64,000 nucleotides of DNA from Chelatococcus sp. YT9 (GCF_018398315.1 NZ_JAHBRW010000002.1:1348637-1412636); one strand, 5' to 3'. Shown: positions 1 through 8,891, numbered from the stretch's first letter. Notes: generated from the letters alone by a model not told the origin. Numbers and translations are program-made.

Positions 1-105
1 GACGCGGCCGAGCGGGCATGTTGCTGTTGAGCCTGGAACTGTTGCGATTGACAGATACATAACATCTGTCATTCACATGGCTTTTCGCCACGACTGAGAC
101 GACGT

Positions 106-417
106 ATGGGCACCGCCACTGACGCTCCCAACCCCATGGCATGGCGCGACTTCGTGATGTGGGCCTACGACAACGACATCATGCGTCACGCCTTCCAGAG
201 GGAAACCGGCATCATGCTCGCCCCCCAGGACCTCGATATGCTGTCGAAGATGATCGTTGATGCGCTCGGCAAGACCTCCGACGATATCATCGCGTTCATG
301 TCGTGGGTCTCGGTTCGCTACTACGGGCTGGAGCACGTGCCTGATCAAGCGCGCACCCGGGTTGAGGATTATCTGCGTGCGAACCCTTCGAGCGACGGAT
401 GGGCTCGAACGCATTGA
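106..417 (+). CDS. Hypothetical protein, 103 aa
   Basis: A small acidic, Trp/Met-rich soluble protein that I do not recognise. It has no signal peptide, membrane segment or cysteine motif. The middle (about residues 30-80) looks helical. The ATG at 106 follows a purine-rich stretch (gagacgacg), a weak ribosome site. It ends 173 bases before the hydrolase gene on the same strand, so it may be cotranscribed with it or belong to an upstream unit outside the window. Codon use resembles its neighbours, which is the main reason to accept it as a gene. Confidence 0.55.
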   Translation: MGTATDAPNPMAWRDFVMWAYDNDIMRHAFQRETGIMLAPQDLDMLSKMIVDALGKTSDDIIAFMSWVSVRYYGLEHVPDQARTRVEDYLRANPSSDGWARTH

Positions 418-590
418 GCGAGCGAAGGTCGTCTATCCTCAGACTTTCATGCTTTGAGGGCCATTGGTACGACTTTGGAGTGGGCGCTCGCGGCCATATT
501 TAGTTTAGGCTTGAAATTTTTTAATCTGGACCTCTTGACCAAGCCCGCCCCGGTTGGCCATTGCTAAGGCACCGTCGACGGGAGGACCCC

Positions 591-1457
591 ATGCTCGAGT
601 ATTCCATCGAGGACTGGGACAGTGCTTACTCGAACAGTGACAACATCGCTGGCGGTGAGCAATGGCCAGCGCGCTGGATCGATGCGGCACAACAATTTCG
701 CGATGGTCTCTCAGCCGCTGGTCGTGCTGGAATGGATGTCGCCTACGGCAGCGCCCCACGCCAGCGGCTCGATCTTTTTCTGCCCGCAGCCAAGCCGAAG
801 GGGCTGATGGTTTTCGTCCATGGTGGCTATTGGATGGAGTCCGATCAACTGGCTTGGTCGCATCTCGCGGCCGGGTCGGTGGATAGCGGTTGGGCTGTCG
901 CAATGCCGGCCTATACCCTGTGCCCTCACATCAGAATTTCCGGCATTGTGCGCGAGATTGGCGAGGCGATCGCGACGGCTGCGGCCCTGATCGAGGGTCC
1001 GATCGTGCTGAGCGGACATTCGGCGGGCGGACATTTGGTCAGTCGGATGATTTCCGCGACATCACCTCTGGACAACGCCGTGCGGGATCGCATCCGAAAC
1101 GTGGTCTCAATCTCAGGGCTTCATGACCTGCGTCCCTTGATGAAGACGAGCATGAACGAGGTATTGCGGATCGATGAGCCTGAGGCGACGGCCGAAAGTC
1201 CTGCGTTGCTGTGGCCGATGGTCGGAGCACGGATCCTCTGTTGGGCGGGCGGGGCGGAACGCCAGGAGTTTCTCCGCCAGAACGCGCTGCTCGCGAATAT
1301 CTGGGGTGGGTTGGGAGCCGCGACGACGGTTATCGTTGAGCCAGATCGTCATCATTTCGATATCGTCGATGGGCTTGCGGATGCGAAGCATCCCCTGACG
1401 CGGGCCTTGCTCGGTTGCGATTGCAGACCAGACGCACGTGAAAAAGCCGAAATCTAA
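591..1457 (+). CDS. Alpha/beta hydrolase, AFMID-type kynurenine formamidase candidate
   Basis: A 288-residue cytoplasmic alpha/beta hydrolase. It has the oxyanion-hole motif HGGYW (His77 onward) and the nucleophile elbow GHSAGG with Ser144. A C-terminal His lies in the DRHHFD segment and is the likely triad base. HGGYW is characteristic of the animal/fungal AFMID type of kynurenine formamidase, which hydrolyses N-formylkynurenine to kynurenine and formate. Tryptophan dioxygenase and kynureninase are encoded about 10 kb downstream, so that reaction would close the pathway. The start at 591 has a good GGGAGGA site 5 bases upstream; an in-frame TTG at 561 is less likely. Another small-ester hydrolase activity remains possible. 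Confidence 0.75.
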   Translation: MLEYSIEDWDSAYSNSDNIAGGEQWPARWIDAAQQFRDGLSAAGRAGMDVAYGSAPRQRLDLFLPAAKPKGLMVFVHGGYWMESDQLAWSHLAAGSVDSGWAVAMPAYTLCPHIRISGIVREIGEAIATAAALIEGPIVLSGHSAGGHLVSRMISATSPLDNAVRDRIRNVVSISGLHDLRPLMKTSMNEVLRIDEPEATAESPALLWPMVGARILCWAGGAERQEFLRQNALLANIWGGLGAATTVIVEPDRHHFDIVDGLADAKHPLTRALLGCDCRPDAREKAEI

Positions 1458-1589
1458 AAAATGAGGCCGTCCGCGACAGCCGCATTGTGAAACGGCTCGC
1501 GATAAGGTCACATAGTGGCTGCAAATTCTTGGAAGCGGACGCGAGACTGGAAAAATCCACAGCGTTCCAGGATGGTAAGAGGGGAACTG

Positions 1590-2786
1590 ATGGGACAAGC
1601 AATCAAGGGGCTTCTGGTCGCGTCCATGTCGTGCTTGGCGCTGTCGAGCATGGCCAATGCCGCTGACGTGAAGATCGGCATCGAAATGGGCTTCACCGGC
1701 CCTATCGAGACGCTGACGCCGCCGATGGCGCAAGCCGCTGAACTTGCGATGAAGGAGGTCAGTGATTCCGGCATTTTTCTGGATGGGGCCAAGGTCATCC
1801 CGGTCCGGGGTGACGAGACCTGCATCGACGCTGGCGCGGCCACTGCTGCGGCGGAGCGGTTAGTCACGTCCGACAAAGTGGCCGGTATCATCGGGCCTAC
1901 CTGCTCAGGCGCCGCGAGCGCAGTCCTGACGAATGTCGCCATTCCCAACGGCATGGTCCTGATCTCGCCGTCGGCCACATCGCCGGGCCTCTCGACGATC
2001 GACGGTAAGGGCCTGTTCTTTCGCACGGCGCCCTCCGACGCTCGTGAAGGCGAGATTCTCGCGAAGATCATGACGGATCGCGGCATCAAATCCGCTGCAA
2101 TCAGCTACACCAACAACGACTATGGGAAAGGCATCGCTTCTTCCATCCAGTCCGCCTTCGAGAAGCTCGGCGGCAAGATTACGCTCAGCGCCCCCCATGA
2201 AGACGGCAAGAGCGATTATTCGGCGGAGATCGGCGCGCTCGCGTCCGCTGGCGGCGATGCGATTGTCGTGGCGGGCTATGCCGACCAGGGCGGTGCCGGT
2301 GTCGTTCAGACAGTGCTCGATACGGGAGCCTTCTCTAAATTCGTCTTCCCCAACGGCATGTGGGGCGAAAGTCTGATCAAGAAGTTCGGCAAGCAGCTCG
2401 ACGGTGCCTTTGGCGACCGTCCCGGCTCCGATAGCCCGGGGGCTGCGAAGCTTATGGACATGACCAAGGCAGCAGGCATCAACGGCACGGCGACTTTCGT
2501 CCCCGAAACTTATGATGCCACAGCAATTATGCTGCTCGCCATGCAGGCGGCGGGATCGGCGAAGCCGGCTGACTACAAGAGCAAGATCATGAGCGTCGTG
2601 AATGCTCCGGGTGAAAAGATCTATCCCGGCGAACTTGCCAAGGCGTTGAAGATTCTCAAGGATGGCGGCGACATCGATTATGTCGGTGGCTCCGCGGTCG
2701 AGTTCATCGGCAAGGGTGAAAGTGCTGGTTCCTACCGCGAGATCGTGGTGGAGAACGGCGAAATGAAGACGGTGAAGTTCCACTGA
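1590..2786 (+). CDS. Branched-chain amino-acid-type ABC transporter substrate-binding protein (LivJ/K family)
   Basis: A 398-residue periplasmic binding protein of the type I fold used by Liv transporters (Peripla_BP_6). The N-terminus is a typical Sec signal peptide ending at about ANA-A near residue 24. The mature part starts VKIGIEMGFTGP and includes the GPTCSGA and SYTNNDYGKG segments of the family. The ATG at 1590 is preceded by AGAGGGGAACTG; starting at 1515 would put 25 charged residues before the signal peptide. It precedes livGFHM, so it is the receptor of that transporter. The ligand cannot be read from sequence. The nearby kynurenine genes make an aromatic amino acid or acid worth testing. 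Confidence 0.9.
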   Translation: MGQAIKGLLVASMSCLALSSMANAADVKIGIEMGFTGPIETLTPPMAQAAELAMKEVSDSGIFLDGAKVIPVRGDETCIDAGAATAAAERLVTSDKVAGIIGPTCSGAASAVLTNVAIPNGMVLISPSATSPGLSTIDGKGLFFRTAPSDAREGEILAKIMTDRGIKSAAISYTNNDYGKGIASSIQSAFEKLGGKITLSAPHEDGKSDYSAEIGALASAGGDAIVVAGYADQGGAGVVQTVLDTGAFSKFVFPNGMWGESLIKKFGKQLDGAFGDRPGSDSPGAAKLMDMTKAAGINGTATFVPETYDATAIMLLAMQAAGSAKPADYKSKIMSVVNAPGEKIYPGELAKALKILKDGGDIDYVGGSAVEFIGKGESAGSYREIVVENGEMKTVKFH

Positions 2787-2805
2787 TAGCTCACGCCAGC
2801 GGTGG

Positions 2806-2829
2806 CCCATTGCCCGAAGGGGCAGTGGG
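2806..2829 (+). terminator. Stem-loop after the Liv binding-protein gene
   Basis: Arms CCCATTGCCC and GGGCAGTGGG (9 of 10 paired) enclose a GAAG tetraloop, 19 bases after the binding-protein stop and about 170 bases before livG. There is no U-tract. It is more likely an mRNA-stabilising or partial attenuation hairpin that raises the binding protein over the membrane components than a full terminator. Confidence 0.45.
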
Positions 2830-3000
2830 GCAACCGCAGCCTATTGCGAACAGACCGGAATTGGCCGGCTGAGCAAAACGTTTCGCTTCAACACGATAGG
2901 GCGTCATTCGCCGTCGAGGCGCTCAGCTGCGGCGGATGATGCTCTAGCCGATCTGCCGGAAGGCGCCACGCCTGGCGGTCTCGGAATCGGCGGGGGATGG

Positions 3001-3816
3001 ATGATCGTTTGTCATGATGTTCACAAGCATTTCGGCGGCTTTCGGGCTGTCGACGGTGTTTCGCTGACGATCCCGGACGGAGCTATCACGGGATTGATCG
3101 GGCCGAATGGCGCCGGCAAGTCGACGCTGTTCAACGTCATCGCCGGTGTTCATAAGCCGACGGCAGGCAGCATCACCATGGCGGGCGAGGACATTACCGG
3201 GTTGCCGCCGCACGTGCTCTTTGCCCGGGGCGTGCTGCGCACCTTTCAGGTCGCCCACGAATTTCCCACCATGAGCGTGCTGGAGAATTTGATGATGGTG
3301 CCAGGCAACCAGAGCGGAGAGACGCTCTGGAACACCTGGGTCCATCGACGCAGGATTGCCCGTGAGGAGAATGAGCTACGCGCCAGGGCAGAGGAGGTGC
3401 TCGCGTTCCTCGAACTCGGCCACCTACGTGACGCTCTGGCGGGGAATCTGTCCGGCGGCCAGAAGAAGCTGCTCGAGATCGGCCGCACAATGATGGTCGA
3501 CGCACGCATCGTCTTTCTGGATGAGGTAGGCGCGGGCGTGAACCGGACTCTCCTTCGAACGATCGGCGACGCGATCGTGCGCTTGAATAGGGAGCGTGGC
3601 TACACCTTCTGCGTCATCGAGCACGACATGGATTTCATAGCGCGCCTTTGCGACAGGGTTATCGTCATGGCTCAGGGCAAAATGCTCGCAGAAGGGCGAC
3701 CGGCGGAAATCGTGCGCATCGAGCTGGTGATAGAGGCCTATCTCGGCACTGGCTTGAAGAACAAGCTCGTTGGCAAGGACATTTCAGAGGCGATGATTGG
3801 CGGAGCCGAACCGTGA
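3001..3816 (+). CDS. livG: Liv-type ABC transporter ATPase (LivG)
   Basis: A 271-residue cytoplasmic ABC ATPase with Walker A GPNGAGKS near residue 37, the signature LSGGQKK, and the H-loop in VIEHDMD. Length and the LivG-style C-terminus fit the first ATPase of branched-chain amino-acid transporters. The Walker B end reads LDEVGAGVN where the family normally has LDEP-AG-N. The catalytic Glu is kept but the following Pro is Val. Its stop overlaps the GTG start of livF (GTGA), so translation is coupled. The ATG at 3001 has only a G-rich leader, so the start is moderately sure. Confidence 0.9.
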   Translation: MIVCHDVHKHFGGFRAVDGVSLTIPDGAITGLIGPNGAGKSTLFNVIAGVHKPTAGSITMAGEDITGLPPHVLFARGVLRTFQVAHEFPTMSVLENLMMVPGNQSGETLWNTWVHRRRIAREENELRARAEEVLAFLELGHLRDALAGNLSGGQKKLLEIGRTMMVDARIVFLDEVGAGVNRTLLRTIGDAIVRLNRERGYTFCVIEHDMDFIARLCDRVIVMAQGKMLAEGRPAEIVRIELVIEAYLGTGLKNKLVGKDISEAMIGGAEP

Positions 3817-4544
3817 CGGCAAGCCTTACTGCGGGCGCCTCGCCTTTTCTGGTCGGCGCGAGCATGACAGGTGGCTACGGCGGCGCCGACATCCTCAACG
3901 GCTGTAGCATCGCGGTCGAGAAAGGCCAAATCGCTGTCATCGTCGGTCCCAATGGCGCGGGCAAATCAACGGCCATGAAGGCCATCTTCGGCATGCTGCG
4001 ATTACGTGAGGGAACCGTGCAGCTAGGCGGCGAGGATATAACCCATCTTCGGCCGCAGGAGCGCGTCGCCAGGGGCATGGCTTTCGTGCCGCAGACAGAA
4101 AATGTGTTTCCTTCCATGACGGTGGAGGAAAATCTCGAGATGGGAGCCTTCCTGCGGCGCGATGATTTCAAGGCGACAATGGAACAGGTCTATTCCCTGT
4201 TTCCCGTGCTCAGAGACAAGCGCTTCCAAGCCGCCGGCGAGCTGTCAGGCGGGCAGCGCCAGCAGGTCGCGGTCGGCCGGGCCCTGATGACCGAACCGTC
4301 CGTCCTCCTCCTCGACGAGCCGACGGCCGGCGTCAGTCCGATCGTCATGGATGAATTATTCGACCGCATCATCGATATCGCTCGGATCGGCGTCACGGTT
4401 TTGATGGTGGAGCAGAACGCCCGGCAAGCCCTCGAGATCGCCGATCGTGGCTATGTGCTGGTGCTGGGTGCGAACCGCTTCACCGGAACAGGCAAGGAAT
4501 TGCTCGCCGACCCCGAGGTGCGCAGCACCTTTCTGGGGGGCTGA
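3813..4544 (+). CDS. livF: Liv-type ABC transporter ATPase (LivF)
   Basis: A 243-residue ABC ATPase and partner of LivG. It shows Walker A GPNGAGKS, signature LSGGQRQQ, Walker B LLLDEPTAGVSP and H-loop VEQNARQAL, all typical of LivF. A GTG start at 3813 overlaps the livG stop by four bases and gives the family's normal N-terminus; a start at 3648 would read out of frame through livG. It is followed after four bases by livH. Confidence 0.93.
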   Translation: MTASLTAGASPFLVGASMTGGYGGADILNGCSIAVEKGQIAVIVGPNGAGKSTAMKAIFGMLRLREGTVQLGGEDITHLRPQERVARGMAFVPQTENVFPSMTVEENLEMGAFLRRDDFKATMEQVYSLFPVLRDKRFQAAGELSGGQRQQVAVGRALMTEPSVLLLDEPTAGVSPIVMDELFDRIIDIARIGVTVLMVEQNARQALEIADRGYVLVLGANRFTGTGKELLADPEVRSTFLGG

Positions 4545-4548
4545 CGGC

Positions 4549-5559
4549 ATGGATGTGCTCAACGCGCTCGTCGCCTTCACGAATTTCGTCCTGCTGCCGG
4601 CCATGACCTATGGCTGCCAACTGGCGCTCGGCGCGCTGGGGGTGACCCTGGTCTATGGCATCCTGCGCTTCTCGAATTTCGCGCACGGCGACACCATGGC
4701 CTTCGGCACCATGGCGACCATCCTGACGACATGGGCGCTGCAGGCGGCCGGGGTGAGCGTTGCGCCGCTGCCGGTCGCGCTGCTCGCCCTGCCCGCCGGC
4801 GTCATCGCCACCATCCTGGTGGTCCTGGCGACCGACCGGCTGGTCTATCGCCCCTATCGCATGAAGCGGGTCCATTCCATCACGTTGGTGATGACCTCGC
4901 TGGGCGTCATGTTCGTCATGGGCGGGCTGGTCCGCATCTTCATCGGGGTCGATGATCGCCAGTTCGCCGACGGGGCGCGTTTCATATTCACCGCGGCGCA
5001 GTTCCGCCAGTGGACGGGGCTGGCGGAGACGATGGCGCTGCGCACGACGCAAGTCATCACGCTCGCGACCACGGTCATCGTCGTCGGCTGGCTGCACTGG
5101 TTCCTGAAATGCACCCGTACCGGCAAATCCATGCGGGCCTTTTCCGACAATGAAAACCTCGCCCTGCTTTCGGGCATCGATCCCGAGCGCGTCGTGAGGA
5201 TCGTCTGGATCGTGTCGGCGGCGCTCGCCACGCTCGCCGGGGTCCTCTACGGCCTCGACAAGTCATTCCGGCCGATCACCTATTTCCAGCTCCTGCTGCC
5301 CGTTTTCGCCGCCGCCGTCGTCGGCGGGCTCGGCAATCCGCTCGGCGCCGTCGCCGGCGGCTTTGTCGTTGCCTTCTCCGAGATCGTCTTCACCTACAGC
5401 TTCAGGAAGGTCGCAGCCTACCTGCTCCCCGCCGGCTGGGAGCCGGAGGGACTGCTGCAGCTCCTGAGCACCGACTACAAGGTCGCGGTCAGCTTCACGG
5501 TTCTCGTTCTCGTCCTTCTGTTCCGGCCAACCGGCATCTTTCGCGGCAGGGCGGCATGA
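4549..5559 (+). CDS. livH: Liv-type ABC transporter permease (LivH)
   Basis: A 336-residue inner-membrane permease with about eight hydrophobic helices. It carries the LivH motif ALGVTLVYGILRFSNFAHGD close to the N-terminus and GGLGNPLGAVAGG near the C-terminus. The latter is part of the coupling region that contacts the ATPases. The ATG at 4549 begins four bases after the livF stop, and the stop overlaps the livM start (ATGA). With LivM it forms the translocation pore. Confidence 0.92.
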   Translation: MDVLNALVAFTNFVLLPAMTYGCQLALGALGVTLVYGILRFSNFAHGDTMAFGTMATILTTWALQAAGVSVAPLPVALLALPAGVIATILVVLATDRLVYRPYRMKRVHSITLVMTSLGVMFVMGGLVRIFIGVDDRQFADGARFIFTAAQFRQWTGLAETMALRTTQVITLATTVIVVGWLHWFLKCTRTGKSMRAFSDNENLALLSGIDPERVVRIVWIVSAALATLAGVLYGLDKSFRPITYFQLLLPVFAAAVVGGLGNPLGAVAGGFVVAFSEIVFTYSFRKVAAYLLPAGWEPEGLLQLLSTDYKVAVSFTVLVLVLLFRPTGIFRGRAA

Positions 5560-6860
5560 ACCCGGCGACACGCAACCTCCTGCTTTTCCTGGCGGTCGGC
5601 GTGCTGATCGCGCTTACCGGCCTGACGCAGAGCTGGAACGCGGCGCTGACGATCGTCAACATGGGCCTGATCTCCGCGATCATGGCGCTCGGGGTCAATA
5701 TCCAGTGGGGTTATGCCGGCCTGTACAACGTCGGCACGATGGGTTTCGTCGCCCTCGGCGGTCTCGCGACGGTCCTCGTGGCGCTCGATCCCGTACCCGG
5801 CGCCTGGCAGGCCGGAGGTTTCTGGATCCTGGCAGCCTTGCTGTTCGGCGCGGCCGTCATCGCCGCCGCGGCGCTGCTTCATCGCCGGCTGCCGCGAGGC
5901 CGGGCGCGGATCCTCGCCGTAGCCGTGCTGCTGATCTCCGGCCTCGTTGTCTATCGCTGGATCCTCGATCCCGCCGTCGCCGCCGTCGAGGCGATCAATC
6001 CCGCGCTGCAGGGCAATATCGGCGGTCTCGGGCTACCCGTGCTCCTGTCATGGCCGGTCGGCGGCCTGCTCGCGGCGGGTGCCGGCTGGCTCATCGGCAA
6101 GACCGCGCTCGGGTTGCGCTCGGATTATCTCGCCATCGCGACGCTCGGTATTGCCGAAATCGTCATCGCGGTGATGAAGAACGAAGACTGGCTGGATCGC
6201 GGCGTCAAAAACGTTGTCGATATTCCCCGTCCCGTTCCTTTCGAGGTGGACCTTCAGGCCAGCCAGAGCTTCCTCTCGCTGGCCTCATGGATGGGGGCCG
6301 ATTCCGTCGCCGCCTCGGCCGTGGCCATCAAGCTCATCTATGCCGGCATGTTCCTCGCGGTGCTGCTGGTGCTCGTCTTGTTGTCGGAGGCAGCGCTGCA
6401 TTCCCCCTGGGGTCGCATGATGCGCGCCATCCGCGACAACGAGGTGGCCGCCGCCGCGATGGGCAAGGACGTGACGCGCAGGCACCTGCAGATCTTTGTC
6501 CTCGGCTGCGCCGTGCTGGGCATTGCGGGCGCGATGCTCGCCACCCTGGAAGGGCAGCTCACCCCCGGCGCGTTCCAGCCTCTGCGCTTCACCTTCCTGA
6601 TCTGGGTGATGGTCGTGGTCGGCGGCTCCGGCAGCAATCTTGGCGCGGTGCTGGGAGGCTTTCTGATCTGGTACCTGTGGGTTCAGGTCGAGCCTTGGGG
6701 CAATAGCCTGATGGCCTTCGCCACAGCCGGCATGGCCGACGGATCGGCTCTCAAACAGCATCTGATGGAAAGCGCCGCACATATGCGGCTCCTCGTGATG
6801 GGTGTGATCCTGATTGTTGTGCTGCGGTTCAGGCCTCAGGGCCTCATACCGGGAAAGTGA
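5556..6860 (+). CDS. livM: Liv-type ABC transporter permease (LivM)
   Basis: A 434-residue membrane permease, longer than many LivM proteins. It has an Ala/Val-rich hydrophobic N-terminal half, the QWGYAGLYNVGTMGF segment, LGLRSDYLAIATLG, and the cytoplasmic coupling region SPWGRMMRAIRDNEVAAAAMG. Insertion of hydrophobic sequence around residues 85-190 accounts for the extra length. It is the last gene of the unit. A hairpin lies between it and the convergent Rid gene. Confidence 0.92.
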   Translation: MNPATRNLLLFLAVGVLIALTGLTQSWNAALTIVNMGLISAIMALGVNIQWGYAGLYNVGTMGFVALGGLATVLVALDPVPGAWQAGGFWILAALLFGAAVIAAAALLHRRLPRGRARILAVAVLLISGLVVYRWILDPAVAAVEAINPALQGNIGGLGLPVLLSWPVGGLLAAGAGWLIGKTALGLRSDYLAIATLGIAEIVIAVMKNEDWLDRGVKNVVDIPRPVPFEVDLQASQSFLSLASWMGADSVAASAVAIKLIYAGMFLAVLLVLVLLSEAALHSPWGRMMRAIRDNEVAAAAMGKDVTRRHLQIFVLGCAVLGIAGAMLATLEGQLTPGAFQPLRFTFLIWVMVVVGGSGSNLGAVLGGFLIWYLWVQVEPWGNSLMAFATAGMADGSALKQHLMESAAHMRLLVMGVILIVVLRFRPQGLIPGK

Positions 6861-6868
6861 CCGGGAAG

Positions 6869-6916
6869 CCCCTCAGATGTCATCAGCGGTTTCTCTCCGG
6901 TAACGACATCTGGGGG
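6869..6916. terminator. Candidate bidirectional terminator between livM and the Rid gene
   Basis: CAGATGTC (6874-6881) pairs perfectly with GACATCTG (6905-6912), extended by C-rich and G-rich flanks with one bulge, around a 23-base loop. It sits exactly between two convergent genes. There is no clear U-tract, so strength is uncertain. Confidence 0.4.
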
Positions 6917-6938
6917 AATGCTGCATGTCCACAGACCG

Positions 6939-7316
6939 CTACACGCGCGTCGAGGCCGTCACCTCGATCTCTATTTTGGCACCGGGTGCGGGAAGCTGGC
7001 AGACAAGGAGCGTGTTGGTCGGGCGGATATCCCGGAAGACCTCGCCCAGGACGAGCGCCACCTCCTTGAGATAACCGGGATCTGTGATGTAGACTCGGCA
7101 GGCGACCGCGTTCTTCAGGCTGGCGCCTGCCTTGACCAGTGCCGCGTCGATGGAGGCGAGCGCATTGCGTGCCTGTTCCGTCACGCCTTCGGGCAAGGCT
7201 CCCGTGGCATCCTGCCCCATCGTGCCCGAGACATAAATCGTCGGGCCGTCGATCACCGCCTTGGCATAGCCGGCGAAGTCCTCGGACGGTGCTCCGGAGA
7301 AGATCCGGTTCTTCAT
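6939..7316 (-). CDS. Rid family (YjgF/YER057c/UK114) protein
   Basis: A 125-residue single-domain Rid fold protein with the family motifs IYVSGTMGQD, ACRVYITD and the C-terminal KIEIEVTA. These proteins form trimers that deaminate enamines/imines or related unsaturated amines. The position of the RidA Arg105 appears to be Asn (in RPTNTL), so archetypal 2-iminopropanoate deaminase activity is doubtful. 2-Aminomuconate deaminases such as NbaF also belong to this superfamily. It lies downstream of the UbiD gene on the same strand, separated by a repeat element, and beside kynurenine-pathway genes. A role in an amino-acid or aminomuconate branch is therefore plausible but inferred. Confidence 0.85.
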   Translation of the reverse strand: MKNRIFSGAPSEDFAGYAKAVIDGPTIYVSGTMGQDATGALPEGVTEQARNALASIDAALVKAGASLKNAVACRVYITDPGYLKEVALVLGEVFRDIRPTNTLLVCQLPAPGAKIEIEVTASTRV

Positions 7317-7338
7317 AGGTGAAGCTCCTCATGTTGCT

Positions 7339-7440
7339 GCGGCATCGGGCCGTTTCCGGCCCGGTGCCGCAGCTCTTTGTTCGTGCATCGGCTTTGCCCA
7401 AAAAGAGGCGTTCCACTTTTCGGGCCGATGCTCTGGAGGA
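7339..7440. repeat. Intergenic palindromic repeat, copy A
   Basis: A perfect-looking stem (GCGGCATCGGGCCG, loop TTTC, CGGCCCGGTGCCGC; one mismatch) is followed by 69 bases that align without gaps to 25069-25137. Shared blocks are CTCTTTGTT-GTGCATCGGCTTTGCC and CACTTTTCG. Copy B also has a hairpin just upstream. Here it lies between ubiD and the Rid gene, inside a probable operon. Confidence 0.7.
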
Positions 7441-7559
7441 GACCTTAACGAAGGCCGGCGGGCGCGGAATGCCGGGCGCTTGCGCAATCGGGCGAAGCTT
7501 TTAAGCGACCGGCACAACGGATGCGCTATGTGGCGAAGCCGCGCCTGAAACGGGTCGCA

Positions 7560-8891
7560 TCACGCCAGCCATTGGCTGAGATCGACCGCGTCCTCGCCGG
7601 GGATGGTCTTGCGCGCGAATTCTGCCTCGCGGCCGAAGGGCATGGTCGCGTCGATGCAGAGCCGACCCCAATGATCCTTGTGGGGGTCACGATAGAAACC
7701 GGGAATGTCGTTCAGGATCATGGCCCGGGTATCGGCGCGGCCGCGCGTCATATAGGCCCACATCACGTCGTCGAGATCGTAGATGTCCACGTCCTCGTCC
7801 ACCACGATGACGACCTTGTTGTAGTCGAGATGGGAGCCAAGCGCCGCGAGGATGGCATGCTTGCCCTGGCCCTCGTAGGTTTTTCGGATTTTGATGATGG
7901 AAATCATCACATTGGGGCGGCAGCAGACATCGATGACGCCAGGCATCTGAGAGGCCACGTGGCGATAGATGCGGGCCGCGGTGACGGCCTCCAGGGGCCG
8001 CAGGTCCTCCGGCGAGCCGCACACCAGCCCGTGGAAGACGGCGCCGGGCCTGTAGCTCACATGGCTGACCTCGAAGACATGGTTGTCGCCGACGCCGACA
8101 TAATTGCCCATGAATTCGCCGAACGGTCCTTCCGGCCGCTTGACGTTGGGCAGGAAGCGGCCTTCGACGACGATATCCACCGAAGCGGGGACGTCGAGAT
8201 CGATCGTCTCACAGCGCCGCATCGCGAGCTTGCCGCCGCTGATCTTGGCGGCCATCGCCAGTTCCGACGCCTCGTAGGGCAGGGAGGCGCAGGCGGCAAG
8301 GAAGATGTCCGGCGGGCAGGACAGGAGCAGTGCTGCCTCCAGCGGCTGCCCGCGCTGTTCCGCCTTGGCCTGGTAGCGGGCGAGGTCGTGCGTTGAGCCG
8401 AGGCGGACCCGCAATTCCTCATCCGAGACCTGCATGGCGCGGTGGAAGGACAGGTTGGGCACGCCGCTGTCGGGCTCGCGTGCCAGGAAGATGGCCGATG
8501 TGAAATAGGGGCCCGCATCCCGGGCGTGGTAGGTGACAGCCGGCAGGTCCGAGAGCCGGCCCGCGACGAATTCCGCCTGGACCGAGGCGGGCGCCTGTTC
8601 CAGCACGTCGTCGTCCTGCGCGGCGATACAGGCGTCCGTGAGTTCGATCCAACGCTGGCAGAAGGTCTTGCCGTCGCCGGCGCCGATCAGCCGGCAAAGC
8701 CGGTCGTGGCTGCCGTAGAGATTGGATACGACCGGGAGGTCCGTGCCTTCGACGGTCTCGAACAGTACCGCCTGCTCGCCCGCCTTCTGCACGGCCTTGG
8801 TGACGGCCGCGAGTTGGTGGCGCGGATCGACCGGGCGGCGCACAACGCCAAGTTCGCCGCGTTGGGCCAGATCTTCGATGAATCGCCGCAT
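7560..8891 (-). CDS. UbiD family decarboxylase
   Basis: A 443-residue protein of the prenylated-FMN-dependent UbiD family, which reversibly decarboxylates aromatic or alpha,beta-unsaturated acids. Visible family features are NLSFHRAMQ (Arg of the active-site triad) and PEGPFGEFMG (the two Glu residues of the E-x4-E pattern). The C-terminal DLDDVMWAYMTRGR and WGRLCIDATMPFGRE elements are also present. The ATG at 8891 has a GAGAAGGAGACG ribosome site. A longer reading to 9104 would run into the promoter region of the divergent aldehyde dehydrogenase gene. Cofactor could come from the UbiX homologue at 57.7-58.3 kb. The substrate is unknown; kynurenine context suggests an aminoaromatic or aminomuconate-type acid. 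Confidence 0.9.
   Translation of the reverse strand: MRRFIEDLAQRGELGVVRRPVDPRHQLAAVTKAVQKAGEQAVLFETVEGTDLPVVSNLYGSHDRLCRLIGAGDGKTFCQRWIELTDACIAAQDDDVLEQAPASVQAEFVAGRLSDLPAVTYHARDAGPYFTSAIFLAREPDSGVPNLSFHRAMQVSDEELRVRLGSTHDLARYQAKAEQRGQPLEAALLLSCPPDIFLAACASLPYEASELAMAAKISGGKLAMRRCETIDLDVPASVDIVVEGRFLPNVKRPEGPFGEFMGNYVGVGDNHVFEVSHVSYRPGAVFHGLVCGSPEDLRPLEAVTAARIYRHVASQMPGVIDVCCRPNVMISIIKIRKTYEGQGKHAILAALGSHLDYNKVVIVVDEDVDIYDLDDVMWAYMTRGRADTRAMILNDIPGFYRDPHKDHWGRLCIDATMPFGREAEFARKTIPGEDAVDLSQWLA

Noticed and set aside
73-414. 113-residue open frame on the minus strand
   Set aside because: Lies opposite the 106-417 gene; no ribosome site or family motif, and His/Val-rich antisense composition.
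5705-6706. 333-residue Arg/Gly-rich open frame inside livM
   Set aside because: Typical high-GC shadow of a real membrane-protein gene in another frame.
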